In this document: in pieces, positions 6,046 to 7,201 of the stretch
Numbering within the stretch: position 1 is the first letter of the stretch
Layout of the letters: each line of letters opens with the position of its first letter
Source of the DNA: Spirochaetaceae bacterium
GTDB lineage: Bacteria; Spirochaetota; Spirochaetia; Treponematales; Breznakiellaceae
NCBI GenBank assembly: GCA_031279965.1
Contig: JAITHM010000008.1
Location: forward strand, 1-7,201
Reading direction: 5' to 3'
Length of the DNA stretch: 7,201 nucleotides
Made by a program: the position numbers and the translations under genes
The notes under the pieces: model-generated
The model's input: only the letters and a program-made list of their open reading frames with translations
Told to the model about the DNA's origin: nothing
Database searches by the model: none

Positions 6046-6957
6046 TTAATCACGTTCCCAAAGGCGTTCAGGATAGTAGCCGCTTTCTATTTTCCGTGCA
6101 ATTTCCGTGCGGACAAGTGCACGGTCTTCAGGGTAGGTCATGCCAAACCATTGCTCTTGTGATGAAAAAAAGACAATCTTACCGGTGCCGGATGACACGA
6201 TGGAATTTGCTCCTTCGGGCAGCAGACATTCGGCAGTTTCGCTGGCGGCATTTTTTTCAATAAATTCTGAAAAAAACTGTTCAAAATGTGTGAACGCCGC
6301 CGGAGAAAATCCAAAAAAATTCATTGAAACAAATTCGTCGCCCGTCATGACAGAGGGGCCGGCTTCGTTAAAGCTTACAATACGGCCGCTTTCATAGCCA
6401 ATTTTAAGCTGCTCATGCATGGAAATAAGATGCCCGTTACGCACGGTGCAGATACCGCGGGAAACAGTTCCAGACGCACTCATTGTAGATTTAAGCACAT
6501 AGCCGACCATTGCGTGTTCTTGCGAGTCATAAGCAATTTGCGAAAGATACCCGGCCATTGTTTGAAAAGCCGCGCGTCCGTAGTAATCATCAGCATTGAT
6601 AACGGTAAAAGGGACATGCACGGCATTTTTTGCGCAGAGCAGCGCATGCGCTGTTCCCCACGGCTTTTTTCTTGTTTTTGAGGCCGCTGTCTGCGCCGGA
6701 GTTAAAAAGCAGTCAAGGCTTTGAAACACATACGAAGCGTCAAAATTACGGGCGATACGATCAAAAAAACGTTCACGAAAATCAGATTCAATGTCTTTAC
6801 GGATAATATAGACAACGCTGCCGTATCCCGATTTCCATGCATCCCATGTCGCATAATCAAGCAGCGTTTCGTTATGCCTTCCTATTCCATCAATTTGTTT
6901 TATGCCTCCATAACGGCTTCCCATACCCGCCGCAAGCACGACCAATGCAGGGTTCAT
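6046..6957 (-). CDS. Nucleotidyltransferase, sugar-1-phosphate type (GT-A fold)
   Basis: This 303-residue protein of the NTP-transferase family would join a nucleoside triphosphate to a sugar phosphate to give an NDP-sugar and pyrophosphate. The nucleotide-binding signature LAAGMGSRYGGIKQ is at residues 8-21. KPWGTAHALL (98-107) and VINADDYYG (119-127) follow, with Asp123/Asp124 as likely metal ligands. VSMNFFGF (210-217) probably belongs to the sugar-binding part. These features match a widespread set of proteins usually annotated only as nucleotidyltransferase or sugar phosphate nucleotidyltransferase; the true sugar and nucleotide are unknown. A strong purine-rich ribosome site (GGAGG, minus strand of 6965-6969) lies 7 bases before the ATG. 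It converges with thrC and diverges from the lipoprotein gene, so it appears to be transcribed alone. Confidence 0.9.
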   Translation of the reverse strand: MNPALVVLAAGMGSRYGGIKQIDGIGRHNETLLDYATWDAWKSGYGSVVYIIRKDIESDFRERFFDRIARNFDASYVFQSLDCFLTPAQTAASKTRKKPWGTAHALLCAKNAVHVPFTVINADDYYGRAAFQTMAGYLSQIAYDSQEHAMVGYVLKSTMSASGTVSRGICTVRNGHLISMHEQLKIGYESGRIVSFNEAGPSVMTGDEFVSMNFFGFSPAAFTHFEQFFSEFIEKNAASETAECLLPEGANSIVSSGTGKIVFFSSQEQWFGMTYPEDRALVRTEIARKIESGYYPERLWERD

Positions 6958-7035
6958 AACACCCCCTCCCCCTGACTTAAACGATATGACCGATTCATTT
7001 TTGATACCTCTTCCTGACTTTAGCAGAATAGAAAT

Positions 7036-7044
7036 ATTATCACA
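7036..7044 (-). promoter_or_regulatory. Possible extended -10 promoter of the nucleotidyltransferase
   Basis: The minus strand reads TGTGATAAT, which fits the extended -10 form TG-n-TATAAT with 5 of 6 matches in the hexamer. No -35 is visible 17 bases upstream. The leader would be about 70 bases. Confidence 0.3.
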
Positions 7045-7074
7045 AGGACAAACCGGAGGAGCCGTTATTGAAAG

Positions 7075-7103
7075 TTGACAGCGAAGGTTTAATGAGGTAA
7101 ATT
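7075..7103 (+). promoter_or_regulatory. Promoter-like hexamers before the lipoprotein gene
   Basis: A perfect TTGACA (7075-7080) is followed after 17 bases by TAAATT (7098-7103), 4 of 6 matches to the -10 consensus. Transcription would begin at about 7110, which is the ATG of the lipoprotein, so the mRNA would have little or no leader. Confidence 0.4.
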
Positions 7104-7109
7104 ATAAGG

Positions 7110-7201
7110 ATGAAGCGTGTTTATATATGCGTTATGGCGCTTGTAGGTATGATTTCGTGTGAATGGCCTGTTGCGGTTCCCGGCGACGCGCAGGGGTCGG
7201 G
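7110..7201 (+). CDS. Predicted lipoprotein, N-terminal part only (cut by window end)
   Basis: Thirty codons are visible. MKRVYICVMALVGMISC is a short lipoprotein signal peptide: Lys2 and Arg3, a hydrophobic core, and a lipobox MISC ending at Cys17. The Met at -3 departs from the strict LxxC form but is compatible with the looser spirochaete lipobox. The mature part begins CEWPVAVPGDAQG and gives no hint of function. The frame is open to the window end. The only ribosome-site-like bases are AAGG touching the ATG, or GAGG at 7094-7097 at 12 bases; neither is well spaced. The in-frame ATG at 7134 would leave too short a signal peptide. It is divergent from the nucleotidyltransferase. Confidence 0.6.
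   Translation, partial: MKRVYICVMALVGMISCEWPVAVPGDAQGS

Noticed and set aside
1..7201. CRISPR array, insertion sequence, toxin-antitoxin pair or defence operon
   Set aside because: No regularly spaced repeats, transposase, paired small genes or defence-type motifs were found.

Overview
The window looks like a spirochaete chromosome, most likely a Treponema-type organism of moderate GC. The indications are a lipoprotein start with a loose spirochaete-style lipobox, an L33 protein whose fourth zinc ligand is Asp, a signal-peptide-bearing predicted outer-membrane barrel, and no CCA encoded at the tRNA 3' ends. This assignment is inference; no 16S or other decisive marker is present.

Layout. 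(1) Positions 1-1858 hold one long minus-strand reading frame of at least 619 codons that runs off the left edge. I checked it codon by codon and found no stop. It is not recognised with certainty, but it reads like a phage structural protein of the tape-measure type. Its first ~60 codons are basic, lack a ribosome binding site and are written across an imperfect inverted repeat, so the 5' end may be a truncation or an element/chromosome junction. (2) Positions 1891-2309 are a compact translation-machinery unit on the plus strand: a promoter, tRNA-Thr(GGT), rpmG (ribosomal protein L33) and tRNA-Trp(CCA). The secE-nusG genes that commonly follow rpmG-tRNA-Trp are absent. (3) Directly convergent, 2 bases after tRNA-Trp, is a small DksA/TraR-family zinc-finger regulator with its own promoter. 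(4) Positions 2833-6022 form a tightly packed plus-strand run: a predicted outer-membrane beta-barrel protein, a PlsC-type lysophosphatidate acyltransferase and threonine synthase (thrC), with gaps of 9 and 10 bases. (5) A minus-strand sugar-nucleotide-type nucleotidyltransferase (6046-6957) converges on thrC. (6) At the right edge, divergent from the nucleotidyltransferase, a lipoprotein gene begins at 7110 and is cut by the window end.

How it fits together. Most of the window is housekeeping: translation parts, a transcription regulator of the DksA class, phospholipid synthesis, threonine synthesis and envelope proteins. The accessory part is the left quarter. The most informative places are the junction at about 1740-1950, the lost synteny after tRNA-Trp, and the unusual signals upstream of the lipoprotein gene. 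I did not find a CRISPR array, an insertion sequence, a recognisable defence operon or a complete new system; the left-edge gene is the only candidate for something undescribed.
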